From: Brachypodius melanocephalos
Lineage: Eukaryota; Chordata; Aves; Passeriformes; Pycnonotidae
Direction of reading: 5' to 3'
Length of the DNA stretch: 64,000 bases
NCBI GenBank assembly: GCA_013398615.1
Contig: VZSR01000520.1
Span: forward strand, 21,005,801 to 21,069,800
Below, in pieces: positions 1 to 11,349 of this stretch; position 1 is the stretch's first letter; each line of letters starts with the position of its first letter. The notes beneath the pieces were generated by a model. The model was not told where the DNA came from. It did not search any database and worked only from the letters and a program-made list of their open reading frames with translations. The translations under genes and the position numbers were made by a program.

Positions 1-676
1 TGCATGGTTTATCCTCCATTGCTCCTTTATCTTCAGTGAACAGTGAACAGAACTTAATGTTCTCTTAAATTTATGTGGATGAAAACCCTTTTGTTATCTA
101 TTTTTTTTTAAGATTAATAATGTTTGATTTTCAGTAAAACTTATTTCACCACCATACTTCACATCACTGATGTTTAGCTTTCCTTGCTGACCATGATTTG
201 GTCTAGTTAATTCTAATTTCATGAAATTCACTCTTTCTTTTGAAATCAATAAACCTGAAGACTAACTTCTATTAATCTACCAGCTAATTAAGATGTTTAT
301 CTGTATGTGATCACTTAAAAGGTTGTTTTTATGATCAGCTATTTTTTAGTGCACATCCCACTTCAAAAGTCAAATCAGTGCTAAAATTGAATCAACTCTA
401 TTTGATTCAGTAATCATTCAGTATTGTCTGCCACATCTGGAGATAATTGGTTCCAAATATTCTTATTGACACTTTACTCCCAGGGAGCGACATAGAACCT
501 GATCTCTCCAGCAGTAATTTTGACTATTGTGTTCCTAGCTCATTTATTTCTCCTTAACTAAAGCTGGGGTCCCACAGAACTATGAGCCAGTTTAAATGTT
601 AGATCCTTTTGTCTTTCAACCCTCCATCAGCTCCAACTACATTTAATTTTGTCCCTAATATTTCCAGTGATGGAGA

Positions 677-892
677 CCTCACAACATCTCACTTCAAAAT
701 GTATGTAAACACATTGATAAGATCCCTGCTAAGTCTTCTCTTTCTGAGGCTAAACAGTCGCAGCTCTTTGAGCTCCTCCTCACAGAGCAGATGCTACTTA
801 ATTATCTTAGTGGCTTTTTGCTGGACTCGGTCCAGTATTTCCAGCAGTACCTTCTACTGGGCAGCCCAGCAGTGGGCACAGTACTGAGAACA
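677..892 (-). mobile_element. CR1 LINE fragment (antisense)
   Basis: The + strand reads as the reverse complement of the CR1 reverse-transcriptase C-terminal region: a 'tctgaggctaaacag' block, then 'gagctcctcctcacagagcag', then a stretch ending 'cagcagtgggcacagtactg'. These correspond to the usual avian CR1 antisense blocks (ctccaggctgaacag / cctcgtaggagagg / gctgggcacagtactcc). It is truncated at both ends and diverged, so it is an old copy. Boundaries are approximate. Confidence 0.7.
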
Positions 893-1986
893 TGTTTCGT
901 TTTCTCCATATATGTTTTTGTTTATGTTAATTTTCTAATTCCATGAAAGGAATTAATTTCCATTTTATGAAAGGTCATTTTTAGCCCCTGCATACATACA
1001 TATACCTTGGAATTATATTGCACAAATCAATGTTTCAGTGATGTAAGGAATACTTTATCACTCAGAGGGCACCTAAGCTATCGCAAATGGCACCGGATGT
1101 GCAAAGTCAGAACGTCAAAACTCACATATTATGTACAGCATGTGCAATTTTATATTACATTTTAATTTTTCACTTTTATATCATCTGAAATTTCTTTTAA
1201 ATTGAAACAAATGAATCTACAGGAAGGAGGTGAAGAGAAGGGGAACTTTCTATGGAGTATGTCAATCTGTAGATTAATTAATACATTGATTCCATTTGAG
1301 ACCCTGAATGTACCTGTCTTCCCACTGAGATACCCACTGTGCAATCAGTGGTAATTTAAAAATCAATTGCTCTTCTGTAGTAATTAGGTTTGTCCATTTA
1401 AACAGATAAAATTGATAGAGCCTGCAACGAATTTCAAAGCAGGGATTCTTAAGGGACTGTAGAGATTAAGAGCTGTGAGCCAGCAATTTGTGGGTTTTTC
1501 ACTCAACAAATGAACATCTACATACACTGGTTTGTGTATAAGTTCCAAGTGCATTATACCAGATAAGAAAATTACTTTGAAATATACTGCTAAACAAAAC
1601 ATAATGTATTGCTAGACAAAGCCAAAAAGTTAAAGAAAGCGATTTTTAAAGGTACTGAAATATGATTATTCTTACATCTCATAGAATTAAATGTGTTGTC
1701 TTTAAAATTTAATCATATTCTTTTGAAATTTCTCTTTCTTTTCCCTATGTTTTATAGGTCTGGCTGAATAAACTTTACTCTTCTCAAAAATTTCATTAAA
1801 AGTTGTTTTCTGTTTTGAGCATAGAGAGAATTTATGGAGCTCTTGACACACAGTGCTTAATCAAATAAAATATGATACTTGCATGTGTAGAATACATATT
1901 TCTGAGATTCATTAAACAACTATCTTCCCTCAAGGCACTTCATTGTTATGCACCAGAGGGCTTTAAGATGGACTATTTAGGGGAAT

Positions 1987-2008
1987 AAAAAAAAAAAAAA
2001 AAAAAAAA
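1987..2008 (+). repeat. Poly-A tract (22 bases)
   Basis: An uninterrupted run of 22 A residues after 'gggaat'. No retroposed gene or SINE body is recognisable immediately upstream, so it is recorded only as a homopolymer. Confidence 0.9.
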
Positions 2009-2881
2009 CCGCAGAAAATAGGACAAGAGAAAAAGGAAGAAGCCTAAGACTAACATGAAATGCATATTCACAGTTTTAAAAGCCTTTGCAATTTACTGCA
2101 GCCCTGAGGTGGCATTAATTGACACATTAGCAAGTTATATACTGTGTTATGTGTCTATTTAGCCTATAACACAATAAAAATAACACCAGGGGAATCGCTG
2201 TAACACATTGCATATACAGCTTGTGTTTAAAGTAGGGAACACCTTACGAAAGCAGACAAGAGCAGATTAATGATAATGTGTTGCAGTTAACTCACAGACT
2301 GTCCCTGCAACTCATGTAATTGAATTGCCAACTGTCAGCTTGCAGAGGCATCTTCACAATATTTTAAGGCAAAATCTTATGCTTCCTAAAAATTAATGGG
2401 AACAGAAATTTATTTGAATGAGGTCTGGCTTTCCATATCAATAGACTACAGCATATACTCACAAAAAGACTAATCACTCATTTTCTGTTAAAATTAGGAC
2501 TGAAATGCTAATACCTACTCCAGATAGTGTGCCTTCTACAAGAAGTGGAGCAATATGTATTTAGAATAATAATGTAAAACGATTACATAACTTATGTTCT
2601 TGTGTAAAATTTTCTTTTACAAATGAAGGAACAACTCAGTATTTCAGGATCTTGAAATTCAGCACTAGACAGTGAAACAATTCTATTGCACAATTTTTAT
2701 TTAAGGAAAGTTTTATTTTTTACATTTCATTTTCTTTGGAAAAAAATTTGAAAAAGATCTTGCATGTAACACTATAGCTATCACTAGAGCTAATTCTATA
2801 CAACCTCTCAAGTGCCAAGTTAGATAAAAATCATGCAGATTGTTTCAATATGCTCCTGGTTTATTATCTGTTAAATGTAAC

Positions 2882-2895
2882 CTTATCTAGATAAG
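2882..2895. promoter_or_regulatory. Palindromic double GATA motif
   Basis: CTTATCTAGATAAG is a perfect 14-bp palindrome made of two inverted GATA cores (TTATCT and AGATAA). GATA-family factors can bind such paired sites. There is no other sign that it is functional, and one palindrome of this length is expected by chance in a window this size. Confidence 0.25.
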
Positions 2896-3814
2896 TAAAA
2901 CAAGGATAATATATATACCAAAGCATGCACATCCTGAATATTCTGCATATCCTTAGCATGCAGAAAACTGCTACAAATGTTAATATAAGTGTGCAGGGAG
3001 AATAACATCTGGGTGTGGAAGCATCAGAAAGAAAACCAACTGGAGAATAGTTACAAGAGTGGTGTGTTTAATCGAGCACCTCCATTAACATGTCATCAAA
3101 ATCCCAGCACTTATCTACCTAAGGCTTCCAAGCACACAAGATGAGGGAAAGGGCAGTGAGTAAATCCCAATGACTTGCTGAAGTGGGACAGGATTGTGAA
3201 AATAAGTGTGGTCAGGTTACAAAAAGACATATCCACAACCCAGATGTGGGAAGAAGGCATAAGTGAATAGCTGAAATCAGTTTATATTTAAAATAAATCC
3301 ACTTTTCACTCCTGGGAGGTCTTGCATTGTTGCTACAATGTTGCAACATGATTTCCTACAAACCCTGCCTATTTTTTCTTTGGTGTCATAAAAACATATA
3401 ATTGACTCCCTGTGTTTGCAGTGTTTTCTACAAAACCATATTGAATGAATTCACCTGTTTTGTTATAACTGGCCTAGAATTGAATTTAATATTTTTGGAT
3501 TATACTTTCTGGTAACTTCCAGAACTACATAAGAAGATTCTCAGCTGGTATTCATTGCAACAGCTTCATTAAAATCAAGAGAGCTACAACAATCTACACC
3601 AGCTGTGAGTCTGCTATACTAGTTGGTTACCAGGCACATTCAGAATTCAACTGCTTGTGTACTTGCTTCAGACCAGACCAGAGGTTTCATGAGCAGCCTG
3701 CTAAGGCTGGATATACTTTAAAGTTAAATAGACACTTTTAAAAGAAAAAGGTATATATTCAGGTGATCTGCAGTTATTAAATGATGAATAATATTTCTGA
3801 ATAGCTTTATGAGA

Positions 3815-3965
3815 TGCATGTGCCAATTACTATGCACTTTTTATAGCTAGGGGTTGGACTTCTAGAAGCCTGAGTGACTTTGCTGTGGTCATACAGTGTT
3901 TCCAAGTTTTCAGCTCTAGGCTGTCCCAATCCCCATTCTAACCACAAGACTTGGCTCTCTTTCAG
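3815..3965 (-). mobile_element. Probable MIR/CORE-type SINE (antisense)
   Basis: Read on the - strand the segment follows the layout of tRNA-derived MIR-like SINEs: a 'gtggttagaat' B-box-like part, a middle with 'agctgaaaac', then 'ctgtatgaccacagcaaagtc' followed by 'actcaggcttc', parallel to the MIR core 'ctgtgtgacc..gggcaagtcac..' and its tail. Such elements are ancient in amniotes. The match is from memory and the copy is heavily diverged; an unrelated unique sequence remains possible. Confidence 0.55.
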
Positions 3966-5187
3966 GGAGGTTAATACATGGCTGTATGCTACTGAAGCAA
4001 CATTCAACTCTAGCTAAACTGTTTGTTTGAGCATTTCAGCTTAAATGGAAATAAATATTGTTCTGTAGTGTTACAATTTGGTTTGTGTGTTGTAAACTAG
4101 GTCAGATGTTATTTATACCACTGGCAATGAGAATGATTTGATTTCTAGTGTTGTTAAGCTAAAGAGTAGTGATTGTTCTACAGACATTTGTTTCTAGGTA
4201 TCAGGAAAGGCCATTTCTAGGTATCTCAAGAACAATTGTTCAGAGACACCAAGGCCTGAAAAATTATCCTTAGGCTAGTAAAAGCTGCCAGCTCCTCTTT
4301 CATTGAGGTATACAACATTCATGAGTAAACAATTACTTTTTTATATATACAGCAGTTGTTTGGAATTTCCTCTGCACAGATGATTTCTACTTGAATTTCC
4401 CATAGGACTGGGAGAGGGGGCTTAACACCCAGAGCAGAAAGACAATTTAAGCTACTGCAGCCTTTTAAAAAGTTTAATAATTTACATATTTGATATTTTA
4501 CTGGTTCTGCCCTCTTCTGTTCCTCCTGCAAAGAGTCAGATCCTAGCCTCATCCATTGTACCAAGATGGAGGCTTGGTAAAAGGACAGCTGAAAAAAGAT
4601 GAGTGAGCTGGCAGTCGTGTTTTTCTAAGAAATTAATGCTGCATGTGCAAATAATTATTTGTTTAACTTCAGTCTGCATGAAAAAAGAAAATAAGCAAAG
4701 CTCTTAGGAAAATGCATCTGTATGAAAAAAATAAAACTCTTATACACTTTATCTCAGGGAATGACTTATTTTGTCTTCAGTGTTGCAATTTCACTCACAA
4801 GGATGGTCAAATCAATTATCTGATGTTTAAAAAGGTGGGGTTTGGTGAGCAGTCCTTTTTTTATTAAGGAAAAAGGAAAGCATTGAAGACATCTACTGGT
4901 CCTCTGTAATTCCTGGGATATGGCAGATACCTTAAAAAATTAAAAATAGGAAAAAATTTGCAATCTGTCTTTATGTGTTTTCGATAGAGTTTAAGATTTG
5001 ACTAATAGAGTCCATATTGAGCTGTAAATGAAGGTGGCTAAGTCAAAAGTCTAGTGACTAGAAATTCTCTGTCCCAATGGGGACAATGTAACCAGCCTCA
5101 CCCATGTCTTTGTGTTTTATTAACAGACATTTATGATTAATCTCTTACACTTTGCTGTGCATTTGCATGTTCTTTTATGAGGCGGAG

Positions 5188-5665
5188 TCACAGAATAGAG
5201 TGATTTGGTTTGGCGGGAACCAAGCCCAGATTATCTAGTCTAACCCCTTGCTGTAGATAGGGACACCTTTCACGAGACCAGGTTGCTTAAAGCCCATTCA
5301 GCCTGGCCTTGAACACTTCCAGGGATGGGGCACCCACAGCTTCTGGGCAACCTGTTCCAGTGCTACCACTCTTATTCGTGCAATATTTATTCTTTAGGTC
5401 CAATCTAAATCTACTCTCTTTCAGTTTAAAATTTTTGCTCCTTGTCCTGTTACTGTAAGTCTTGGGAAGTCTTATAAGCCTCCTTTGAGCACAAGAGGGC
5501 AGCTGTAAGGTGTCCCGAGAGCCTTCTCTCTTCCAGGCTGAGCAGCCCAACTCTCTCAGTGTGTCTTCATAGGAGAGGTGCTCCAGCCCCTTTTTGTGGC
5601 CTCCTCAGGACTTGCTTCCACAGGCCCTGTGCTGGGGACCCCTGAACTGGATGCAGGACCCAACT
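5188..5665 (-). mobile_element. CR1 LINE 3' fragment (antisense)
   Basis: The element begins on the + strand with 'tcacagaatagagtg' (remnant of the CR1 3' octamer end), followed by antisense of the reverse-transcriptase C-terminus. The - strand reading frame at 5287-5550 carries the familiar end of CR1 ORF2: FKLKESRFRLDLKNKY, then TGCPEAVGAPSLEVFKARLNGL-like residues. The copy is 5'-truncated, as most CR1 copies are, and fades out near 5660. It lies about 0.5 kb upstream of the ZNF770 CpG island. Confidence 0.9.
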
Positions 5666-6129
5666 GTAAATGGTTTCTGTCTTTTTCTGTATGTCTTCAC
5701 CCTTTGCTGGCCATGCCTCGGAGGTAACCTCAGCCAAGCTGTGGTCACCAAGGGAGATCTGGCTACTGCTGGGCACGCGTCCATCCTTCAGCCCATGAGC
5801 TCCTGCCCTTGTTTGTTCCCTCTCTCCTGCAGAGGATGCAAACCTGTCACCTTTGTGTGCACACGTTAATGAAGGCGCTTTTAGAATTCCCGGGCAAGCG
5901 TCTCTTTTCCCCTTCCCTTCCAGGTACCATTTCCCTGCCTTTTAGGCCGGTAGGTTTGGCTTTACGGTGCGTTTAACACATAACAAGACTATAACTCTGC
6001 CATCGTGCTTTGGTTGCAACACTGCAGTCACCGGGAATCGGTTACTTGCTTTTAGGTTGAAGTAGAAAATATTAATTGTACGGAACGATGTGCTACAACC
6101 AACTCACAATTCATCAGCAGGGCCAGGGG

Positions 6130-6620
6130 CATTTTCTGCCTGGGCATGAATGAAGCCTTCCCCGCCCCTCGTCCCGGCCGCGGCCCAGCGGCGGCGGGTG
6201 GGGCCGGATTGCGGGGGGAACGGAAAGCAGCGGCCCGGGTTTCCCGCTGTCCCGGTGCCATCCGGGGGGAAGAGTTTAGGCGGCAGCAATCCCGGGAGAG
6301 ATGAGGAAGGTGGAGGTGCGGCTGCTGCTTCTCCAGGTCGTTCCCTTCTTCGCCCCGCTCTCTGCCCTTTCCCTGGGCCGAGCGCGGTCCTGGCGCGGCG
6401 CTGCCGAGCCCCGGAGCACCGCGGGGCCGGGGCCGGGCCGTGCCGGGGGGGTCTCCGCGCGCAGGGGGAGGCGCGGCGGGGCCGGGCGGCCGCGGGCCCA
6501 GCAGGGACCCGGTGTGCGCCCAGGAGAGCCGCCCCGGGGGCGGTGGTGATGTCTATATGTGTGCATACATGTGTGTATATATGCGTATGTGTGTGTGTGT
6601 ACGCGGTCTGCTGTCCGTAA
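6130..6620 (+). promoter_or_regulatory. ZNF770: CpG island: likely ZNF770 promoter and first exon
   Basis: A sharply bounded GC- and CpG-dense block in AT-rich surroundings, 4.7 kb upstream of the acceptor of the ZNF770 coding exon. ZNF770 in other vertebrates has non-coding 5' exon(s) and its coding region in the last exon, so this island is the natural promoter candidate. A good donor-like GTAAGG lies at 6617, but the true transcription start and exon end cannot be determined here. The open frames across the island are by-products of high GC content. Confidence 0.65.
6550..6604. repeat. Degenerate (TG)n microsatellite
   Basis: Alternating purine-pyrimidine tract of TG/TA/CG dinucleotides ending in an uninterrupted (gt) run, at the 3' border of the CpG island. 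Such sequence can adopt Z-DNA. The repeated Val/Cys/Tyr residues in open frames here are simply the translated repeat. Confidence 0.85.
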
Positions 6621-7088
6621 GGGCCGCCTCGCCACCTGCTTGTAGGTTTCTAACTGGATTTACGTGTGTCCTGTTGGGGGAGTGTTGGTGTCAGACCCAG
6701 AGGTCTCAGGCCCCTGAAGCAGAACGTACGTTTGTTCTTGAATCAGCCCTGCTTCTCCATCGTATATCTTTTACTGTGGTTGGGTTCAAGAAGTGTATCG
6801 GAAAGTTACAAGGAAATAGCAGAGAATGAACGGTATTAGGTTTGAGGAGCCGTAATGCCTGATGTAGATTTCTTGGGAACTGACGAGTGAAGGTTCCGTT
6901 TCTGGTGTGATTTGTTCTCCCATTGTAGCAATCTAAACTTTTCTTTCGGGAGAGTTTGTGAGGAAATCCAGAGGGCAACGTGTTTGTCTTGGTGCTTAAG
7001 TTCCTCTCTCTCTCTCTGTCATCCTATGTTTCATAAATCAGCAGTTAGATTTTCACTTTCTTATTGTGTCATTAGTGTTACTGGAGGC

Positions 7089-7126
7089 AATAATAATAGA
7101 TGTTTCTTCGCACATCTATTATTATT
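7089..7126. repeat. Perfect 15-bp inverted repeat (hairpin)
   Basis: The arms AATAATAATAGATGT (7089-7103) and ACATCTATTATTATT (7112-7126) are exact reverse complements separated by an 8-base spacer. As DNA it could form a cruciform; as RNA it would form a simple AU-rich hairpin. The stem is too short for a typical pre-miRNA. Confidence 0.9.
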
Positions 7127-7735
7127 TGTTTTCTTACATAATTGTTTCAGGGAAACAATAAGGATTAGCATGCCTCAAGGATTTGAAGGTATACTAATAA
7201 TAATGCAAAAGAATCTTGCCTGGTAAATTTTGAAATATATAGAATTTCTAATTCCTAAATGACTTGTTTTGAATTACAATAATGAGTCACCAAAAACCAA
7301 GCAAGGATATATTCTCTTGTATAGGGTCAGCTATATGGGTGTGGGAATTTGAGAAGTGTTTGTACAACCTTCTTTGGAGACCTCCAATGTAGGCAGAGCA
7401 ATCTCCCCACATAACTTATTTGTCTGCTCATTAAGAAACACTTTGCAGCTGTAAGGACAGTAATATACTTGAATTCTTTCTACTGTAATTTGAAGCCATT
7501 TTCATTCACAACAATAAATGGTTTGGGGAATAGCTTATTTCTGCTTTCTTTAAAAGTAATTTTTCTGCTTTGTCTTGCAAGGGGTGTGTCATTTTTTAAA
7601 ATTGTGTCTCCTCTTTTTTAACCTAAACGTTCCTAGTTACTTTAATCCTTTCTTATATATTTTGCATTTAAACTCAGATGATTCTTGATCCTATTCTCTG
7701 AATTCATTCATTCCAATCAGTTCATATGTTTGACT

Positions 7736-7965
7736 NNNNNNNNNNNNNNNNNNNNNNNNNNNNNNNNNNNNNNNNNNNNNNNNNNNNNNNNNNNNNNNNN
7801 NNNNNNNNNNNNNNNNNNNNNNNNNNNNNNNNNNNNNNNNNNNNNNNNNNNNNNNNNNNNNNNNNNNNNNNNNNNNNNNNNNNNNNNNNNNNNNNNNNNN
7901 NNNNNNNNNNNNNNNNNNNNNNNNNNNNNNNNNNNNNNNNNNNNNNNNNNNNNNNNNNNNNNNNN
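7736..7965. other. Assembly gap (230 N)
   Basis: An uncalled run of N. It is followed directly by seven G residues and a G/T-rich stretch (about 7966-8020), suggesting that the missing sequence is G-rich and hard to sequence. Open reading frames crossing it are meaningless. Confidence 0.98.
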
Positions 7966-10069
7966 GGGGGGGATTGTTAGTTTTTGGTTTTTTGTTGGAG
8001 CTTTTTGTTGTGTTTTTTTTTAACCCCAAAACACCACAATGCAAACTTTTCTGATTAGTAAAGACAGTTTAGAATTCAGAATTTTCTTCCATCATGTTTT
8101 CATTTTGTTGCAGCTTGCTGCCATCTGTAATATTAAGGAAATAGTTAATCATTAAACAGTACTACTTAGAAGGGTCGTCTCTGAACTTTCAGTGGCCTAC
8201 GTAACTCCTTGATTCTATTTTTTTGCATGACCTTCCAGCAAGATGAAAAGTAGTGACAGTGTAGTGACAGTGTAATATTAAATTGGACCTTTGCCATAAA
8301 CTAAATCCTTATCACATAGTGAGGTATGTTTTCTAACTGGAATTAGGACAAGCCTGTGTATTTTCAAGGCTAGCAGGAAGCAATATTCCAACCTTGTCTT
8401 TTGTTCTTTGATCTTCAGCAGCAGCATATTTACTCCTTAGATGTCCAAGGCACAGAGCACCCTGAAATAGATGTGGAGATGCCTGTCCTTAGTAAATAGG
8501 ATTTGAAAATATATTTGGGCCACACAGTAATGCCCATCTTGGCTCCTTTCTCCTTCCCTTGCATCGCCTTAGTTTAGCTTATCTGAGCTTCCAGTCTTTC
8601 ACAGGGCAAGAAGATCACAGTAAGAAGCTCTGCTCTGCTTTTGACACCTTGTTCTACAGAGCATTTTCCTCATTCACCAGATAGAATCTTAAAAAATTTA
8701 TAAGCTAAATACAAAATCCCTGGTGTAATACGCCACAGCTGTCTCTTACTTCGGACTTTTTTTCTTTGCATGTCACTGTAGTGTTTGAGCATTTTCCTGA
8801 TGTGTAAATTAGATCTGTATGACAGTATGTTAACTGAAATTCATCACTCTTTACAGTTCTTCCTCAGGAGGTTTTATTTCCCTGCTAATGGAGGCTGCCT
8901 TGAGCTGCACAGAAACTCAGCATAGCAGAGAATCTTCTCTCCTTTTCTCAGCCTGCCTGTCTTTAGCTTCATGGTAGCACAAACTGGAAAGCATTTGGTG
9001 TCACATGCTTATTCTCTCTAAACTCCCAGCTTTCACATGATGTGACAACTGGGAGGACAAGGGGGTCTCCTAAAAGTGTTGTGTTTTCTTGCATCTTCAA
9101 AAGAAGACTGAAATGAGTAGCTGTTAAAATTCTACAGGAAAAGAGAATTGGAAAGGAAAAGTTGGCTTTCTCAACTGCTTTATCTACCTTGAACTGTTTC
9201 AGTGAGATTAAGAAACTCCTCAGTGTAGTGACAACCACATCTAAGGCAGACATCCAAATGTTTCTTATTAAGGCTCACAATTACATAGGAATATATTTTT
9301 TAGAGGTGGAACAATTCTACCTCATGACCAAGTTTTCTTTCCATTAAGCTTAAGAAAATCTTGATTCACCAGATGGTTTCAGTCTTTGTTCTCTTGTTTC
9401 TTGAATGTTTCTTGAATCTCATTGTAACTTGCTTTAAAATATAGTAGACTTTTATTCTTTGCAATTACTTTGAGTAGATACTTTCGATATTTATATTTTT
9501 TTTTAAATAAGGACATGATCTCTTTGTGAAGTGATGGGTTTTGGAGACATTGAAGAAATTAATTTTTTATTCTGCTGGTATGTTGAATGAATATGCAGCT
9601 TGAATAACTTTGAGATACACAAGACATTTTTATTAACTATAATTCGTGGTAGTTTGATACTACAACTCACAAGTGCTAACTGTTATGCTCCTGCTGTAAG
9701 GTTTGCTCTCTTCATCTCTTTTCTTTTATATTGGTAATATCATAGAGGTATTTTATTCTGTTGTTTGTACTATGCTTGTAGACCAAAATACTTAATATGT
9801 CTTAGATGCAGCAATTTTGGAATGAAGTGACCAACTGAAATTGTTCCAGAGATGATTAAAAACACAATTTTTTTTTTCTTTTTGGGGACCTAAAAGCAAT
9901 ACTTAGAAAATCCCAGAATTTTATTAATTTTAAAACAGAAGGGGAGAAAGCAGACTTTGACTTCATCAGGTTGTGACAGAAAACACTGCCAATAACTTTG
10001 TAGTAAAGAAAGGCTCAGCTGGGTGCAAGGAAAAGCTGCATGAGAAGGTGAAACTTTGAAGCAGGAGCC

Positions 10070-10210
10070 CTGCTGAGATTAAGGAACCTCCCTCACTGGA
10101 AGTTTTTAAGACTGCTTTGAGGGCTGTCTAGACATGGATTGGCCTCACAGTGGAAGGCTTGGGCTAAATATTTGGTTGAGGTACTTTCTAGCTGTTCCTA
10201 TGAATATTTT
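10070..10210 (+). mobile_element. Probable degraded CR1-type 3' fragment
   Basis: Sequence such as 'ctggaagtttttaagactg', a later 'gacatggattgg' and 'ggttgaggtactttctagctgttcctatgaat' follows the order of CR1 3' UTR blocks (gaagtttttaag..., gttggactagatgatc..., cttccaactctatgatt). It is heavily diverged, so assignment is by layout rather than strong identity. Confidence 0.5.
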
Positions 10211-10355
10211 AATAACTCTTCATGCAGTCAGGAGCTTGAAAATTATTTTTTCTTGTTTGTAAGCCATTGAACTGAGACACAGGAGCTTGCCCAACTGTGT
10301 TCCATGTTGAAAATTCAAAGAAAATTAGAACCATTTCATTATTTTGGTTTAGACT

Positions 10356-10497
10356 AAAACAGTAGTTTTAGTGAATTATGATAATTCAGTGAAACAATAT
10401 GATATGAAACAATATACAAGTGAATTATGATAATTTAGTAAAACAATAGTTTTAGTGAATTATGATAATTTAGTAAATTATGATGAATTATGATAAC
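10356..10497. repeat. AT-rich irregular tandem repeat
   Basis: At least three copies of a unit containing 'agtgaattatgataatt' with variable spacers (agtaaaacaatag / cagtgaaacaatatg), ending with shortened 'tgatgaattatgataa' copies. It looks like local duplication by slippage and unequal exchange. There are no regular spacers, so it is not array-like. Confidence 0.85.
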
Positions 10498-11205
10498 TAC
10501 CTTGGTGTTCATGCTGACTTCACAGTATATGCATGGTTAGGTATCACAACCCTGATATTCTAGCTTTATGGTGAGATAGCAAACACAGCCTGTGTTTTTC
10601 CCATGTTCTGGGGGTTGGCTTTGCTATGTTTATAGTTTATGGCTAGTGTGTTGCTCTTGCTGACTGGCTATGGCATTTGCCATTTTGAGAGAAATCAAAA
10701 TTGATTATACTGCTGAATGCAGTTGGTAAGATGCAGAAACATGAATAGTAAATTTAACAATATATTGAAGCTAAGTGTTTTTCTTTTCGCTAACATTGCA
10801 TTCATTTTAAGTATTTCTGAAATGCGAGAAATCTTAGTTCTTCTCTTTCTCTCTCATCTTCATAAATATTATATTTGGGAGTTAGAATTACTGCTGTAGA
10901 GAAGACACTTAGGTTCTTGAATTTTTTTAGATGAATATAATGTAGCTGAACTGTGTTTTATTTGAAAGAACAGATGCATTTATAGCACAGATGATTTAAA
11001 CTTGTTTTTCTTCTGAAAAGTAATCTAGTTTTTCTGTATCATGTAACATAACTAGTGATTACTCTGTTATAAGGAAAGTATTTTAAGCTAAATTAGATCA
11101 AGGGCGTGCTAATCTAGATACTTTTGGTATCTTATGTAGAAAACAAGAGACAAACTTAGGCAATTATGTATTAATAGGCTAAATAATAACTCTCTTTCTT
11201 ATTTT

Positions 11206-11349
11206 AGGGACCAGTGGGATTTAAGAATCTCTCTCCTAAGAAAATTTGCTGCTTCTACAGCTTTCCATCTTAGTGTGCACTTGATGATTTCATTTGAAAT
11301 ACTTATCTGAAGAAATTAAGAGTAGGCGAGGTGTAATTACCTTTTAAAA
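11206..11349 (+). other. ZNF770: ZNF770 coding-exon acceptor and 5' UTR
   Basis: A pyrimidine-rich tract ending 'tttcttattttag' gives a good 3' splice site with exon start at 11208. The 142 bases before the ATG contain an in-frame TAG at 11323-11325, so the reading frame cannot extend upstream within this exon. The start context is weak to moderate (A at -3, T at +4). Confidence 0.7.

Larger units (their letters stand above)
1..6120. other. Intergenic region upstream of ZNF770
   Basis: AT-rich DNA with no convincing coding region on either strand; the short open frames show no family resemblance apart from CR1 remnants. It holds a CR1 fragment near 0.7-0.9 kb, a 22-base poly-A tract near 2.0 kb, a GATA palindrome near 2.9 kb, a probable MIR-like SINE near 3.9 kb and a longer CR1 fragment at 5.2-5.7 kb, each listed separately. 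The stretch at about 2040-2400 is rich in TAAT cores and looks non-repetitive, so it could be a conserved non-coding element, but that cannot be tested from one sequence. Confidence 0.7.
6621..11207 (+). other. ZNF770: Inferred ZNF770 first intron
   Basis: Stretch between the CpG island and the acceptor of the ZNF770 coding exon. It contains a perfect inverted repeat at 7089-7126, an assembly gap at 7736-7965, a probable CR1-type fragment near 10.1 kb, a possible MIR-like remnant near 10.3 kb and an AT-rich tandem repeat at 10.36-10.50 kb. No additional coding exon was recognised. The 5' limit depends on the unverified donor near 6617. Confidence 0.5.

Noticed and set aside
6150..6635. Long open frames on both strands in the CpG island near 6.2-6.6 kb
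   Set aside because: They overlap each other on opposite strands, have no family resemblance, and end in translated (TG)n microsatellite. Absence of stops is expected in GC-rich DNA.
7685..8044. Open frames spanning the run of N
   Set aside because: Artefacts of uncalled bases.
10356..10497. CRISPR-like direct repeats
   Set aside because: The units are AT-rich, vary in length and lack regular unique spacers; the genome is eukaryotic.
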